Part shown: positions 12,401-23,542 of the stretch, one piece after another
Numbering within the stretch: position 1 is the stretch's first letter
Layout of the letters: each line of letters begins with the position of its first letter
DNA from: Paroedura picta
Lineage: Eukaryota > Chordata > Lepidosauria > Squamata > Gekkonidae
Direction: 5' to 3'
DNA: 64,000 nucleotides
Assembly (NCBI RefSeq): GCF_049243985.1
Contig: NC_135381.1
Span: 16,479,345-16,543,344, forward strand
Notes under the pieces: generated by a model
What the model saw: the letters and a program-made list of their open reading frames with translations, nothing else
Databases searched by the model: none
What the model was told of the DNA's origin: nothing
Made by a program: the position numbers and the translations under genes

Positions 12401-15400
12401 ACCTGAAACAGCCCCAGTATATGCATGGGAAGGCTATTTGGACTGCTGGGGAAAGTCACAGAACATGTTTCAGATTTGGAAAAGTGTGTGGAAAAGAAGC
12501 CCCTCCTCCATGTGACCATGGTCTTGATCTAAATCAGGCACTGCGCATGTGGAAATTAGGTAGAACCTGTAACCTGACTGTGGCTTGGAGGGGGGATCCC
12601 AGTCCTAACCTGTGCCCTCTGTACTCTTGCAACACCATCTCCAGTTTCAGAGACCCAAACTACAGAAAACATGTGGCTACCAACAGCCTGCTTTTCTGCA
12701 AAGATTCAGTAAAAGAAGGCATTGCCATGCCATTACAGTGTTTGGAGTTTTCATGCACCAGCAGCAGCAGCTGCAGTGAAATGCTGCCAGGAAGCTCTGA
12801 GTGTCCTGATGTCATCATGCCATGCAAAGTCTTCTGTGACATTTTGCAGTGAAGGAGGTGGCGGCATAGATCAGAGATGCAGTCAGCAGTAATCTCACAT
12901 TGCTCAAAACTTAGTTTGGCCTGAGATTTCAAGCCAATTCCAAATTTGTCTGCAAATTTATCTTCACTGCCATGAGGACTAGGAAGCTGGTGCATATTTT
13001 TTGTTGTAAACGGCAGCCAAAATTCTTAGGCCAAATTCCATGTCCATTTCTGTCCTTGATATGTAAATTCCTGCATGCAGTATCTGTAAATGTGTGAAGT
13101 ACTGTGATCTCTAATAGGTAGATGCTGAATCAGTATTTCTTGAATGTACAGACCGCTCAAAGCGGAAGCCCCTAGAGATGGTTCGGTCATCAGCCTCCTC
13201 CTGAACGCACAAAGAGCTACACCTGTGCCTTGCAGCCTAGGCATGAATCCTCCATTGTTTAGGGGCTGGCAGTAGAAAAGATCAGAGAATTTCTTTCCTG
13301 TCTGCCATCCTTTTTTTTTCTTTCCTATTCCATAGAGACTTGTGCAGTGCTAAGAAAATTTTTGATATTATTTCAAAGGAAAAAACCCTCCAGGCAGGCT
13401 AGGCTTTCATCACCTGTTGAACATGAACTCTGTTCAAAGCTGTAACAAACTGAAGGGGTGGGGGCATAACAAAAGACAGAAGGGATGCAAGGCTTATTGG
13501 GGTGAAGACAGACGTATATTTTAAGTGTTGTAGAATTGGTCGGAATGCACCTTTGCTGTCCTATGAATGCATGTACATGATTCTGTCCTAAAACAATTGT
13601 GGGTTTGCGGAGTGGTGAGGACAATTTTGCAAGTTGCCAGAATGTTGAGAAGAGGAGCCAGGGGGTGATGAGCACCAACTGGCTGCCACCCATGACATCA
13701 TCATCTTCTTCTTCCATGCCCTCAGCCCTGGAGCAGTTTTGTAACACTAAGATGGATATCCTATTAAACTTTAAAAAAGCAGACAGCCTGCCTGAAGCTC
13801 GCAAGGGAAAAGACATGCTGTAGAGCTCACCTACCATTTCCTCTCAGCAAAATATGAAGGTGTGAAGGCATGTTGTGAAGCTGGGCTAATAGTGCGAGTG
13901 AAGGACCTAAGGTGGCTTTTAAGAATGCGTCTGTCTTCACCCTCAGTCTAGCTCCTCTGCTCGTTTAAATCACAGCAAGACTGGGAGAAATAGGGAGGTA
14001 ACTTCCTCTATTGTATCGTTTACTTGCTACCGATTTGGCCAAGAAGATCCACCATGAGGAGAAGACATGCTATAAGGCTGTCCAGACGAGCGAGGAGGGG
14101 TCGTCGGGCTGCGAGTACCAGGGCCCACTCATGGTGCTGGCCCAGAACTGCGCCGTGATGCACAACCTCCTGGGGCCAGCATGCATCTTCCTGAGGAAGG
14201 GCTTCGCGGAAAACAGGCAGCCAGTACGTAAGTTGCACCCTGATGGGCAACACGCAGAGCCCAAAGGGTGTGGGGTGCACCACTCAAACACAAACATGTC
14301 ACCCTGTGTCTCAGAGATCCTGAACACATGAAGCTGCCTTACATTGAATCAGAACATTGGTCAATCAAGGTCAGCACTGTCTACTCAGACTGGCAGCAGC
14401 TCCTCAGGGCCTGACAGACGCCTTTTGCGACAATTACTATCTGACCCCTGTAAGTGGAGATTCTGGGGGTTGAACCTGGGACTTTCTGCATGCTAAGCAG
14501 GTGCTCTGCCACTCAGCCGTGCCCACTCCATCCTGCCTCCCAAATGGAAATCAAGGATCCGATAGGCCTCTTGCTTATGTACGAATACTCACATGTAAAT
14601 TCAAATAGAGATATCGACACCAAGCTAGAGTGTGTGACGGATGTATCATGTTGCTATAATAGGCAGGTGAGACAAGCACCTAGGGAAGGTGAATTGGGAA
14701 GCGTGTTCAGGGTAGGAGATTCACTTAATCCTCTGGTGCAATTCCTCAGAACGTTCCTTTGTACCGGGCTCACTGAAATGGATGGGACTTCTGCTGTGCA
14801 ACAAATCCTTTGCTAGCCTTAAGGATACCTAAAATCAGCCTGCCTGAAGCAGCCACTTCATGCTGCTTCTTAGAGGGGCCAGCTCTAGAGTTGAGGTTCT
14901 GTTCTTGATTAGGCACATGCAATTGTGTCTCCAAATCAGCCTTGATTTGGGCATGAATCAGCCAAATCCAGCGTTTGCTGGCAGGGGCTCATGGGAATTG
15001 TAGTCTATGAACATCTAGAGGACCACAGATTGACTACCCCTGCTGTAAAGGGTAAAAGAAAGGGAGGAAGTTCCCCTTTTAGCCTTTACCAGCTCAGGAT
15101 TAGAGGTTAAGATACAGGCATCAAACTTGCAGTGTAGCTGCAGGAGCCTCACCTCAAAAGATCGCCCAAGTGAAAAAAAGATTCTACCAGGTGCCCCCAT
15201 CCATCCTCCATTATTTGCTTTGGTGAGAACAGACCAGATAATCTCTTTTTCCCCTCATCATAAGAAATAATGTAGATTGGTGCTCCTAGAACTGGACCCC
15301 TTTGTCTAATGCTTTTGCAGCCTGGGGGTTCTTTTGAGGAGAGGCTCCTGCAGCTAAACTCCAAGTTTGGTGTCACAATAACCCCCAGAGCCCAGAAAAG

Positions 15401-18400
15401 ATGGAAAGGGGAAAATTCCTCATAGACTTGAATGGCACCACTGAAACTATACTCGGTGACATGGTCCAAATCAAAAACAGTCCAAATCCTTGGTGAACTT
15501 TGGAGAAAGCCAAGCAAACCACTGCTGTCAATCCTGCCCCACAACTGCGGATGCCAATATAAAGGCATGGACTTCCTCAGGACCTGATTCAAAATATTGT
15601 TTCTGTATGGCTTTAACAAAAACAAAAGAAACAGGAAGTCATATTTTTTAAAATTACCAGCATAGCAAAGAGTGGGACCAAAGGATGAGTGTCTGCCCAA
15701 TGCCCAACCTGGCACAGAGATAATGGTTCTAAACACGAAGGGGATCTCTGCTTTCAGATAGGCTTCCACTGCAGGCATAAGCCAACTCATTTGCCTTGGT
15801 TCAAAACACTCCTTGGAGCAGTTACAGTAATTTAGACAGTAAAGCAATCTCTGGATAATTAGCTACATAAGCTCTGGAAAAAGCAGAAACCCTTTCTGGA
15901 AACCTGTGGTGGAAATGAAGCAGTCTTAGGAGACAAGGAAGTCAAGGAGAAAGGCTGGAAATTGGGAATTTTAAACGTTTTCAATTGCCTAGCAGCCAAG
16001 AAGGGAGTTACATAAGGGATTGGGAGGCGGGGTACTAACTAGGAAGCGGTGCATTTCCATACTCTTCTCGCTGTAGCCTCTGGAGTTTTCTGTGCTCTTC
16101 ATAATTGGATACTACCCACACATCAGTCCTTTGAAACCCAAATGGATGGTTTGGGGTATTTCCTAACTACAGTCAATCTTTCTCTTCTTCCTGTCCCCAG
16201 ATTCTCCTGTTATTGCCCAGAGTTGCCTTTCTGTCTTTGAGCATGACTTGAGTCCAGTAGGACCTTAAAGACCAACAATATTTCCAGGGTATAAGCTGTC
16301 GAGAGTCAAAGCTCCTTTAGTCAGAAAGCTTATACATTGGAGATCTTGTTGGTCTTCAAGGTGCTACTAGAGTTTTGCTCCTCTACTTCAGACAGAGCAA
16401 TGCAAATACCCCCCTGAAACTTTCTGCCTTTGCCATCTGATGCTGATGGTGGGTCCAGCCCAGGACAGAGGAGCCATCTGCCTTACCTTTGGTGAGCCCA
16501 GGGCTCTTTTGATCTTATCTGGCACGAGGCACCACTATTAAGGGTGCCAGTTTGCTGGGTATGGTAGGCAAGGGCAGTTTATAGCTCAATAGAGACCTAT
16601 GAGAAGCAATGTAAGCATTGAAAATGCTCAGAAATGCCATCACCTTAGATGCTACCAGTTTTTGTTCCTAGAATAAAAAATATAAAAAGTGTAAGTCCAT
16701 TCAGTGCCGTGACACTTCTTTGGAGCAAAGATCATGGTGAACTTGTAGGACACCTGAAACTGAGACTTGGTGCAATGACACTGCAGTGGGACAAGCTTCA
16801 AAGCAACCAGACAGCCCCACGCTGGGTGTCAGTGTCTTGCCAGGGGGTGTAATGAACATACCTTTCTTTTCTGTTTCTTCTTGGTACTCTGCTAACCCCA
16901 ACCACGCACAAAAGGTATTATCCTGAAACCACTTTCGTTTGAAAAAGATGGCTGTAACTGTGTTCTTTCCTTTCAGGACAGAGAGCTGCGTCCAGAAGAA
17001 ATAGAAGGTAAGCATTTCTCACATCCTTGACAACAGATTTGCTGTAGTGGTCCAGTGGATAAGATCACTGCAGCCATCTTACTTGTAAGTGCCATTTTGC
17101 ATGTTACAGGATAGCAAACTGGGCTGATGGATGTACTCTGAAGCTTTTTTAGAGGTCCTTTTGACCTGTTGGGGAAGCCTACATGTTTTCCAAGGAACAT
17201 GTGTGTTTTCCTCAACAGTCCCACTGGACTGTTTTCAATTGGGAAAGTGGCACAGGAGGGAAGGCTAATGGGTCAATGGAGGAACAAGCTGACAGTACAG
17301 GCTATTAAGTGGTGGTGGCTCCCTTGACGGACCTAGGCTAAGGCAATTGTGCCCAACCATGTCAGCTTCTGATGCCAGTTGCACATTCCAGATCCACCAA
17401 CTGAAGCAGCCACTGAACATACACCTCCCAGAAGCATTCCTTTGAGTCAGTGAAACGTAGAAAGGACTTGAATGGTTGGCATGATCGCTCCCGGAGGTCC
17501 TCTTCCTTCTCATAAAGCCTATTCAACTCCTTGGTTTACTGAGCAGCTTAAAGTGATGAAAGAAGTTAGAAGACAACTAGAGAAAGAAGTTGGCAGACAG
17601 TAGAGAGAAACTTCTGACAAATAGTATTCAAGAGAGGCCAGAGTGTGTATTTCTATCCTCTCTACAGTGGTAACAATGACAAAACAGCAACACTCCTCTG
17701 TTACTAAGGAGGCATCTTAATTTGCCCATTGATGGTGTCAAATGAGATAACTTTACAGTTTACTGTGACTCATATGCAAGGTACTTCGTGGATAAAATTG
17801 CTTGTATCCACTGTAATTTGGACACCACAACTTCAGCAGGTTGGTGCTGGATTATTGCTGGAGCTCAGCCTATTACCAATTGGGGCTTGACCTTTACCCA
17901 TATTGGCTTATACCAGATTGCTAGCGACGAACAGTCAGTGGATCCAGGGGGGATCTTCCTCTGGACGTAAGTTATTTCAATAACTATTGCCAGATGTTGC
18001 AGGGAAACATTTGAAGATAACGTCCTATCCCTGAAGTGAAAATGCAACTTCGGGATGTTTGGGATAAGATAGCTTACTTAGATCTACTTCAACCCAGTTT
18101 CCAAATTGGATTTGGAACTGAAACTGCCTTCATTGCCTTGTATATCAATGCTCTCCTTAGAGAGACAAGGAGTGTATCTTTGTTGATAATCTTGGACTTC
18201 TCAGTAGTTTATCGGTGGCACTGAACTGGTAGGCAAGCTGAGTATTAGACACAACATGCTTCAGTTGTTCTGGTCCTATCAAGCTGACTGTTATCAGGAT
18301 GTGGTGCTAAGGGACACTGGATTCCTAGTGCTTGGGCTGTCTTAGCATATCCTATTAGAGCTGTTGCTGCAGATTTTCAGACATTTTCAAAATGTCCCCA

Positions 18401-21400
18401 AAAGCAACCTTACATATAGTATATTACAGCAATGAAGGCCTGGTGTGCATAGAGTATGGATAGTTTCAGCCAACTCATTATTATCCATGGAAGGTGAAGA
18501 CACTCTGAGTCACAGGTACCACTTGAACATTCAAAGATGAGAACTTGCTCCTTAAAGGGAATGCTAACCAATCCAGTACTGGCAGTAGTCACTGTCTTGA
18601 TCCAGGCCCGCAACAGAATTGAACTTCAGTATATTCACTCTCATTCAGCCCTGCTTCTTCCTCTGGTATAACAAGTTTTGCAGGTTTTCATATTATTATT
18701 ATTTTTTAATTACAAAATCTCATTGAACAAGGGTGGTAGAGGGATAAAAGAGGGAAGGGTGTTCACCCGGGAAAATAAACAGAATCTACTTTCTGCTCTC
18801 TTCAAAATACTCCAGCCTGAGAATCAACTCGCCTAAGGAGGTCATTGTTTTCAAGCTTGCATTTTTATTCCCCTGTACTGTCTTGGCTTTCCTGAAGAGC
18901 AGCTTACAGCACTTAGACCTGTTGACATAGCCTGATTCCTTAGTTGTCATTTCAGTGCCAGAGATCCAGGGCAGGACCCTATCTTCTGCCCATCCAGTGT
19001 ACCTGTTTAACTTTCCCTCATGGGGAAAGTGGGATCAAGCCTGGAATGGTTTCAGTTTCACTCTGCCTCCTTCACTGCTTCCCCACCCCCCTTATCCCCA
19101 CAGAGCTGAGGGAAGCATTCAAGGAGTTTGACAAAGACAAGGATGGCTACATCAACTGCCGGGACTTGGGAAACTGTATGCGGACTATGGGTTACATGCC
19201 TACTGAAATGGAGCTTATAGAACTGTCCCAACAGATCAACATGAATTGTGAGTACATGCTGTCTAAGCGGATCCTGCCTCCCTTCCTCCCTCTCTCTGAA
19301 GCTTTTGACCCTTTCTAGCCAAATATAGTCCCTTTCCCCCTTTCTCCTGTCATTTTTGCCCATCAATGCCTGCACTTGCCCAGATATACAGCCCAGTTTT
19401 ACCTAAGGTGGACTTTCTATGCTGAGTCTGCACAATGATCAAGTGCAGGATGACCCTAATGCCTTGTGCTCTGTCATTCCAAACTGAATTATTGTGATTT
19501 ATATCATGATTGACCTTCCCCATTTGACCTGCTTTAGCAAGCTCTTCTTGCCAGTCAGCCTCTCTGTTCAGTGTTCTGGTTTGCCTGAGGCCAGGGTCTC
19601 TCTGGGTTTATGGCTGAACACATTGGTTGGCAGCTTGAAGATGTGTGATCTGACGTTCTTCCTTGGTTGTGGGGAAGGAAAAGCTTCAGTGTGCAGTTGA
19701 TCATCTATTCCAGTTATCTCACTAGTACTAAACTGTGAGAGGTATGAATCAGGATGTGGCTGGATTCAAAGGAGGGGGGAGAAGGCGGAATTCTGGCAAC
19801 TGCTAGTAGTTGGGGCTGGGTGAGAAAATTGGAATTAGTGTGCAGTTCTTGGAGCCGTACTGCTGTCCTCTTCTTGGGTATGTGATTGAAGAGGAAGGGT
19901 ATTTGCTGATCTGTAGCTGTCAATAACATGGCAAGAGAAAAACTGAGATTCTGCCCTTATACTTTGTGTCCAGTGAAATGAGTCAACTGTGTAAGACAGC
20001 AGGGAATGAAATTGCAACCCAGTTTCTGATTTCCTTCCTCCTTCTGCTATTTTCTTCTATTTCCAAATGTACCCTTCAAGCCCAATACTCACTTTTGCTC
20101 TGATTTTTGTTATTCAGATGAGCTAGAACGTTCAAGCTACCTACTTATCTAGATATACATCACATTATATGCATGCATACATAAATACAGACAGCAATCA
20201 GTCCCAGTACTTTCACTTTCTTCCCTGATAACACAAAAGCTGCAATTAGTTCTGAAGACAAATCAACAGAAAAAAAGGGCTGAGGCTGTTCAATCAGTTC
20301 TTTACAATGAGCAGTTACTCTAGGATGAGACTTGCATTTATGGGAAAGTTCCTGATCTGTTTTTCCACAGATGCAATTATGCTACACAGAATCACAGCTG
20401 CAGGAAGAAATATTTTCCAACTTTTGCTCTTCCAGAATGACAACTGAGATCCTGACTACAGAAATCAGGGCTCAGGAGGAAATGGCAGCTCTGGAGAGTG
20501 GACTCTTTGGTATATCAGAGAATCCTAGGAGAAATGGAAGTCCTGAAGTTGGCTGCTTTGGGGGTCCACATCCTTTCCCCTCCTGCGTTAATGCACTTGG
20601 CCACAACTAGGGAACCAGCCACTTCCATTGCTCCCCCTCCCAAGGATGAGTGAGTTCTAACTTCCGTGTTCAGAAGAACAAAACATTGACACTAAAGTCT
20701 ACAAAAACATGGTATTCATAGTCAAATATCATAGGCTATAGGAATATTCATTAACAGTAATTGCAAATTAACATTTACACAATTTTAACTCTCAAAGCAA
20801 TATCTGAATATGCTTATAATTTTTATTGGCTGCATACCTTTTTTCTTTTAGACTCTATAAAGTTAATTCAATCCAACATTCTCAGCATGCCAGTAAGATT
20901 ATGTGGATTATTTCAAAATCTGTTGCATACTCAGTAGCTCAGCAAAGAGAAACAGAAGCCCCAGAACAGCCTTTTTCAGCCTTTTGACCATGGAGGAGTC
21001 CCTGAAATAATTTTTCAGGCTTTGAGGAGTCCCGGAAATGATGTCATGACTCCCTGTCAGCCCCCCCCCCTCCCATGACATATCATGGGAAGTGACATCA
21101 CCACCAGTGTTAACAGGCAGGTTTGAGAAGGACTGGGTGGGGGGAGGACAGGAGGCAATTTAAGACAGGTGTGCATGCTCCGCACCCTTCCAGGTACAGA
21201 AACCGCAATATAAATTGTTTTCCTTTTGTTTGCAGCATTCTCAAGTAGGCAAGAAGTGGGGATGAAGCTTGTATTAACCATTAGAATGGCAAAAATGTAC
21301 TAAGTGGTTAGCTGGGCACGAATTAAGGATCACTTTGGCACATGCCAGTCTGCAGTGATTCATTCACTCTTTGCTCTCAACAAACCAGTTTGCTTGTATA

Positions 21401-23542
21401 AACTGGTTTGTTACATGGGAAGAATATGCTTAAATACTGATGTTCAGCTGGTTTGAAAGCTTTAAAAGCAGAAGTGCTTTTTAATGCTGCTTAATTTTTT
21501 GTCTTGATGTCTCTAGTGGGTGGCCATGTAGATTTTGATGATTTTGTGGAACTGATGGGACCAAAGCTTCTGGCAGAGACAGCAGACATGATTGGGGTCA
21601 AGGAATTACGAGATGCTTTCAGAGAGGTGAGAACCAGGCTATGGAACTTCCTTCTGTGAGTTACTTGTGTATAAGATTCACAGAGGCTAGGTCTGTCAGC
21701 CATGAAAGCTGAATTTAACTAATGCATGCAGAGGCCATATACATGGTGGAAGAATAACAGGGGAAGGCTTTCATGCCCTGTTTGTAGGTTTCCTAGAAAT
21801 ATCCCTGGCCACTTCCAGATTTGGGTGCTGGGCTAATTTGGTTAAGTTCAATCCCAGCAGCCGGCTCAAGGTTGACTCAGCCTTCCATCCTTCCAAGGTC
21901 GGTAAAATGAGTACCCAGCTTGCTGGGGGGTAAATGGTAATGACTGGGGAAGCACTGGCAAACCACCCCGTATTGAATCTGCCAGGAAAACGCTAGAGGG
22001 CGTCACCCCAAGGGTCAGGCATGACCCGGTGCTTGCACAGGGGATACCTTTACCTTTATAATTAAGTAGCACTGCTTCTACATCCAGGGTATGCCACCAA
22101 ACTTGAAGAAGCAGACTGACTTAGCATACATGAATTTTACCTCTTAAAGTATCATGAATATATCAAGAAATGTGACTTTGGGATTTGTGAGCAAAATAGG
22201 TGCCCCCTGCTTTTCCCTTAACTTTCCCCTTTTTTGGGGGGGGGGAGGCACAGTTTGACACCAATGGCGATGGAGAGATCAGCACCACTGAACTACGAGA
22301 AGCTATGAAGAAACTGCTTGGACAACAGGTGGGGCATCGGGACATAGAAGATATAATACGGGACGTAGACCTGAATGGAGATGGGCGAGTGGATTTTGAA
22401 GGTGAGAGAAAACAGTTGCCAGTGGGGCAGGGAGTTGGATTAGTAGGGCTGGACTGGGCTTTACTGCTGTCTCCTGCATTCTGTCAGATTGTGTGTCCTG
22501 CAGACTCTTCTTCCTTATGCTGATCAGCCTGTCTTTCGTTCACATTTTCTACTTTTGAGGCTACTAATCTCCATCCATATTTGACGTTGCTCAGTAGCTT
22601 CTGGCGCTCAAACTAAGGGCTATAGTCTACTTCAATGCTATTTTCACACAGATTACATCTGAGGCAGCTGCTAAAATTTAGTACCATTATGACATCAGTT
22701 TTCTAGTAGATGATCCTGATGTCATCCTCCCCACATACATATCAATTCCTCTTTCTCCTTAAGCTTACAATTCATAATCTGATTTCCAGCATTACAGAAT
22801 CAATTGCCCTATTTCCTTCTCTCCAAAATCCTTCTGTTTTGCTCCCCATTATCTGTTCTGTTGCCAGATTGTGTTTTTACCTTTGTAATATTACAAAAAT
22901 ATATTCCTTCCTTGATCCTTGATGTTCCTTTGGTTCAGATTCTGATCATCTCTCACATTGATTATTGTTGTTTTAACCACCTTGAGTTTGTGGACATGAT
23001 TTTAGGTATGAATATTTAAAATCAATAAATTGTAAAAACGTGTGACCTCCCTTGCCTGTCCATGGCCACAATCATTCACATCTGTCATCATCATTGGTCT
23101 GACAAATAGCCTTTCTTTAAAACTCTCGAATGGTTTCCTGTCTCCTCCTAGACCCAGCACAAACTCCTCATAATTACCCTCAAAGCCTTCCACTGACATC
23201 CATCCTTTCAGCTGTCTGCCCTCATATCTTTCCCTAGGAGGAAGTTATAGGTAATTGGGGAGGGCTGTGACATATCTCTGCTCTAGTTGTTGGTATCGTG
23301 GTAGGACAAGTCTTACTATCAGGTCCCATTCTGTGAGAATTCACCCTGGTATCATAGAAAGACTGAATGAGCAAGGATATACAAGAAAGGACTTTGTTAC
23401 TTGCTAAGGTGGGATGCCATTTTAGCCAGTTGGAATGTATATGATTTCTCATTCTCTTATTGGGGTGGGATGAGCTTGCTGACTCTTCCTTCTCTATTCC
23501 TCCTTGTTATTTACAGAGTTTGTCAGGATGATGTCCCGCTGA
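6405..23542 (+). CDS. CABP1: CABP1, calcium-binding protein 1 (gene span, six coding exons)
   Basis: Coding exons are 6405-6449, 14047-14223 (alternative), 16977-17007, 19104-19247, 21517-21626, 22254-22401 and 23517-23542. Skipping the alternative exon gives 167 aa, the length of human S-CaBP1; including it gives 226 aa, against 227 in human L-CaBP1. The product is a calmodulin-like neuronal Ca2+ sensor that in mammals reduces Ca2+-dependent inactivation of Cav1 channels and acts on IP3 receptors. The N-terminus MGNC is an N-myristoylation signal. EF-hand 1 ([12 protein letters not shown]), EF-hand 3 ([12 protein letters not shown]) and EF-hand 4 ([12 protein letters not shown]) carry the ligand residues; EF-hand 2 (around [12 protein letters not shown]) is degenerate, as in the family. 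All introns are GT-AG and phases agree. CABP2, CABP4 and CABP5 fit less well because the sequence is near-identical to CaBP1, including [20 protein letters not shown]. Confidence 0.96.
7105..7160 (+). mobile_element. L2/CR1-type LINE 3' tail fragment
   Basis: The string GAGCTGCCCTGAGACTG followed by GGGGTGGCATATATATAAA matches the terminal hairpin-and-tail arrangement of the better copy at 63,780-63,838 (CCGCCCTGAGCC .. GGGCGGTATATAAA). Only the tail is recognisable. Confidence 0.5.
8404..8421 (+). repeat. (TG)n microsatellite
   Basis: A short run of about nine TG units lies within CABP1 intron 1. Confidence 0.9.
9752..10039 (+). mobile_element. Full-length Sauria-type SINE with BovB-like tail
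   Basis: A tRNA-like head with box A (GTGGTGCAGAGTGGTAAGG) and box B (GGGAGTTCAATCCCAGC) is followed by a central region (CTCAAGGTTGACTCAGCC) and a BovB-related 3' part (GGCAAACCACCCCG, GCGTCACCCCAAGGGTCAG) ending in ACCTTTACCTTTACC. The element is flanked by an 11-bp duplication TAATCAGTTGT at 9,741-9,751 and 10,040-10,050. Both ends are intact, so this is a recent insertion in CABP1 intron 1. Confidence 0.93.
14047..14223 (+). CDS. CABP1: CABP1 alternative exon 2 (long isoform)
   Basis: The 177-bp exon encodes 59 residues starting [18 protein letters not shown] and ending GFAENRQP. The second half ([20 protein letters not shown]) is identical to human L-CaBP1, while the first half is diverged. 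Both exon ends are phase 0, so it can be skipped without a frame change; this is how S- and L-CaBP1 arise in mammals. The acceptor is a tandem AAGAAG at 14,041-14,046, so use of the first AG would add one lysine. The donor is GTACGT at 14,224. Confidence 0.93.
14322..14534 (-). mobile_element. tRNA-Ala-derived SINE
   Basis: On the minus strand the head reads as a tRNA-like module with GGCTGAGTGGCAGAGCACC and box B GGTTCAACCCCCAG, flanking a TGC-type anticodon region (CTTAGCATGCAGAAAG). The body ends near GAAGCTGCCTTACATTG, here seen on the plus strand. The same family in the opposite orientation is at 57,425-57,615. Confidence 0.8.
14974..15042. mobile_element. Half copy of palindromic hAT element (copy 2)
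   Basis: From GCTGGCAGGGGCTCATGGG to TTGACTACCCCTG this is the right half of the element described at 5,445-5,580. The left arm is missing, so no hairpin and no target duplication remain. Confidence 0.85.
16252..16380 (-). mobile_element. Short interspersed module A (possible Penelope-like end), copy 1
   Basis: Shares with 38,519-38,700 and 51,484-51,603 the elements GTCCAGTAGGACCTTAAAG and GACCAACAA, the AAGCT(C/T) tract and the CTTGTTGGTCTTCAAGGTG tail. This copy carries related motifs in both orientations around a short centre. I recall this family as common in squamates and link it only weakly to Penelope-like retroelements. Confidence 0.5.
16977..17007 (+). CDS. CABP1: CABP1 31-bp constitutive exon
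   Basis: Encodes [10 protein letters not shown] plus the first base of the next codon. Human has DRSLRPEEIEE here. A good pyrimidine tract (TTCTTTCCTTTCAG) precedes it and the donor is GTAAGC. Both exon 1 and the alternative exon end in phase 0 and join it in frame. Confidence 0.95.
17008..19103 (+). other. CABP1: CABP1 intron 3
   Basis: More than half of the intron is the decayed L2/CR1-type LINE body listed at 17,500-18,640. Nothing else was recognised. Confidence 0.7.
17500..18640 (+). mobile_element. Decayed L2/CR1-type LINE body
   Basis: At about 17,520 the frame reads [19 protein letters not shown], the typical tract between endonuclease and reverse transcriptase in L2-type LINEs. At about 18,085-18,225 it reads [18 protein letters not shown] and then [13 protein letters not shown], an eroded version of the reverse transcriptase start (Q.GFR.G.GTETAL .. 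LLLDLSAAFD). Stops and frame changes break it throughout, so it is an old, dead copy. Confidence 0.7.
19104..19247 (+). CDS. CABP1: CABP1 exon with EF-hand 1
   Basis: The 144-bp exon encodes [19 protein letters not shown] onward to QQINMN. The calcium loop [12 protein letters not shown] has Asp at positions 1, 3, 5 and 12; Asp rather than Glu at position 12 matches the Mg2+-preferring first site of CaBP1. The donor is GTGAGT at 19,248. Confidence 0.97.
19248..21516 (+). other. CABP1: CABP1 intron 4
   Basis: Contains an hAT-like fragment at 20,967-21,180. The rest shows no gene, no clear repeat and no long frame. Confidence 0.65.
20967..21180. mobile_element. hAT-like DNA transposon fragment
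   Basis: Starts CAGCCTTTTTCAGCCTTTTG and continues GACCATGGAGGAGTCCCTG, a terminal sequence of an hAT-type family I recall from squamates. A second GAGGAGTCCCGGAAATGATG block follows. No matching right terminus or target duplication was identified. It contains a C10 homopolymer at about 21,061. Confidence 0.5.
21517..21626 (+). CDS. CABP1: CABP1 exon with degenerate EF-hand 2
   Basis: The 110-bp exon completes the Leu codon and encodes [20 protein letters not shown] to LRDAFRE. The EF-hand 2 loop lacks the usual acidic positions, as in all CaBPs. The [20 protein letters not shown] tract is identical to human. Confidence 0.97.
21846..22059 (+). mobile_element. Sauria-type SINE, 5' truncated
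   Basis: Begins inside box B (GTTCAATCCCAGCAGCCGG) and runs to the GGATACCTTTACCTTTA tail. It is nearly identical to the central and tail parts of the full copy at 9,752-10,039. It lies in CABP1 intron 5, about 200 bp before the next exon. Confidence 0.9.
22254..22401 (+). CDS. CABP1: CABP1 exon with EF-hands 3 and 4
   Basis: The 148-bp exon encodes [20 protein letters not shown] through [11 protein letters not shown]. Loop 3 ([12 protein letters not shown]) and loop 4 ([12 protein letters not shown], completed in the next exon) have full canonical ligands. The acceptor is unusual: ten G residues (22,236-22,245) sit between the pyrimidine tract and the AG, and a second AG lies six bases upstream in frame. 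Confidence 0.97.
22402..23516 (+). other. CABP1: CABP1 intron 6
   Basis: Around 22,940-23,240 are traces of old LINE-like sequence (an AATCAATAAAT-type tail at about 23,020), too weak to name. No other feature was seen. Confidence 0.5.
23517..23542 (+). CDS. CABP1: CABP1 last coding exon
   Basis: Completes Glu and encodes EFVRMMSR followed by TGA at 23,540-23,542. The C-terminus is identical to mammalian CaBP1. The 3' UTR begins immediately after. Confidence 0.96.

Larger units (their letters stand above)
6450..14046 (+). other. CABP1: CABP1 intron 1
   Basis: This 7.6-kb intron holds a T17/A15 inverted pair (6,583-6,647), an LINE tail at 7,105-7,160, a (TG)n tract at about 8,404-8,421 and a full-length Sauria SINE at 9,752-10,039. 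Several frames of 100-194 codons occur, but none resembles a known protein or is bounded by convincing splice sites, so they are not annotated as genes. Confidence 0.75.
14224..16976 (+). other. CABP1: CABP1 intron 2
   Basis: The intron contains a tRNA-Ala-derived SINE (14,322-14,534), a half copy of the palindromic hAT element (14,974-15,042) and a short interspersed module at 16,252-16,380. A 232-codon minus-strand frame (15,149-15,847) lies between them; it has no recognised similarity and is discussed under findings. Confidence 0.75.

Noticed and set aside
12268-12852. 194-codon frame in CABP1 intron 1
   Set aside because: No recognisable protein, no supporting splice sites and no conserved start; treated as chance.
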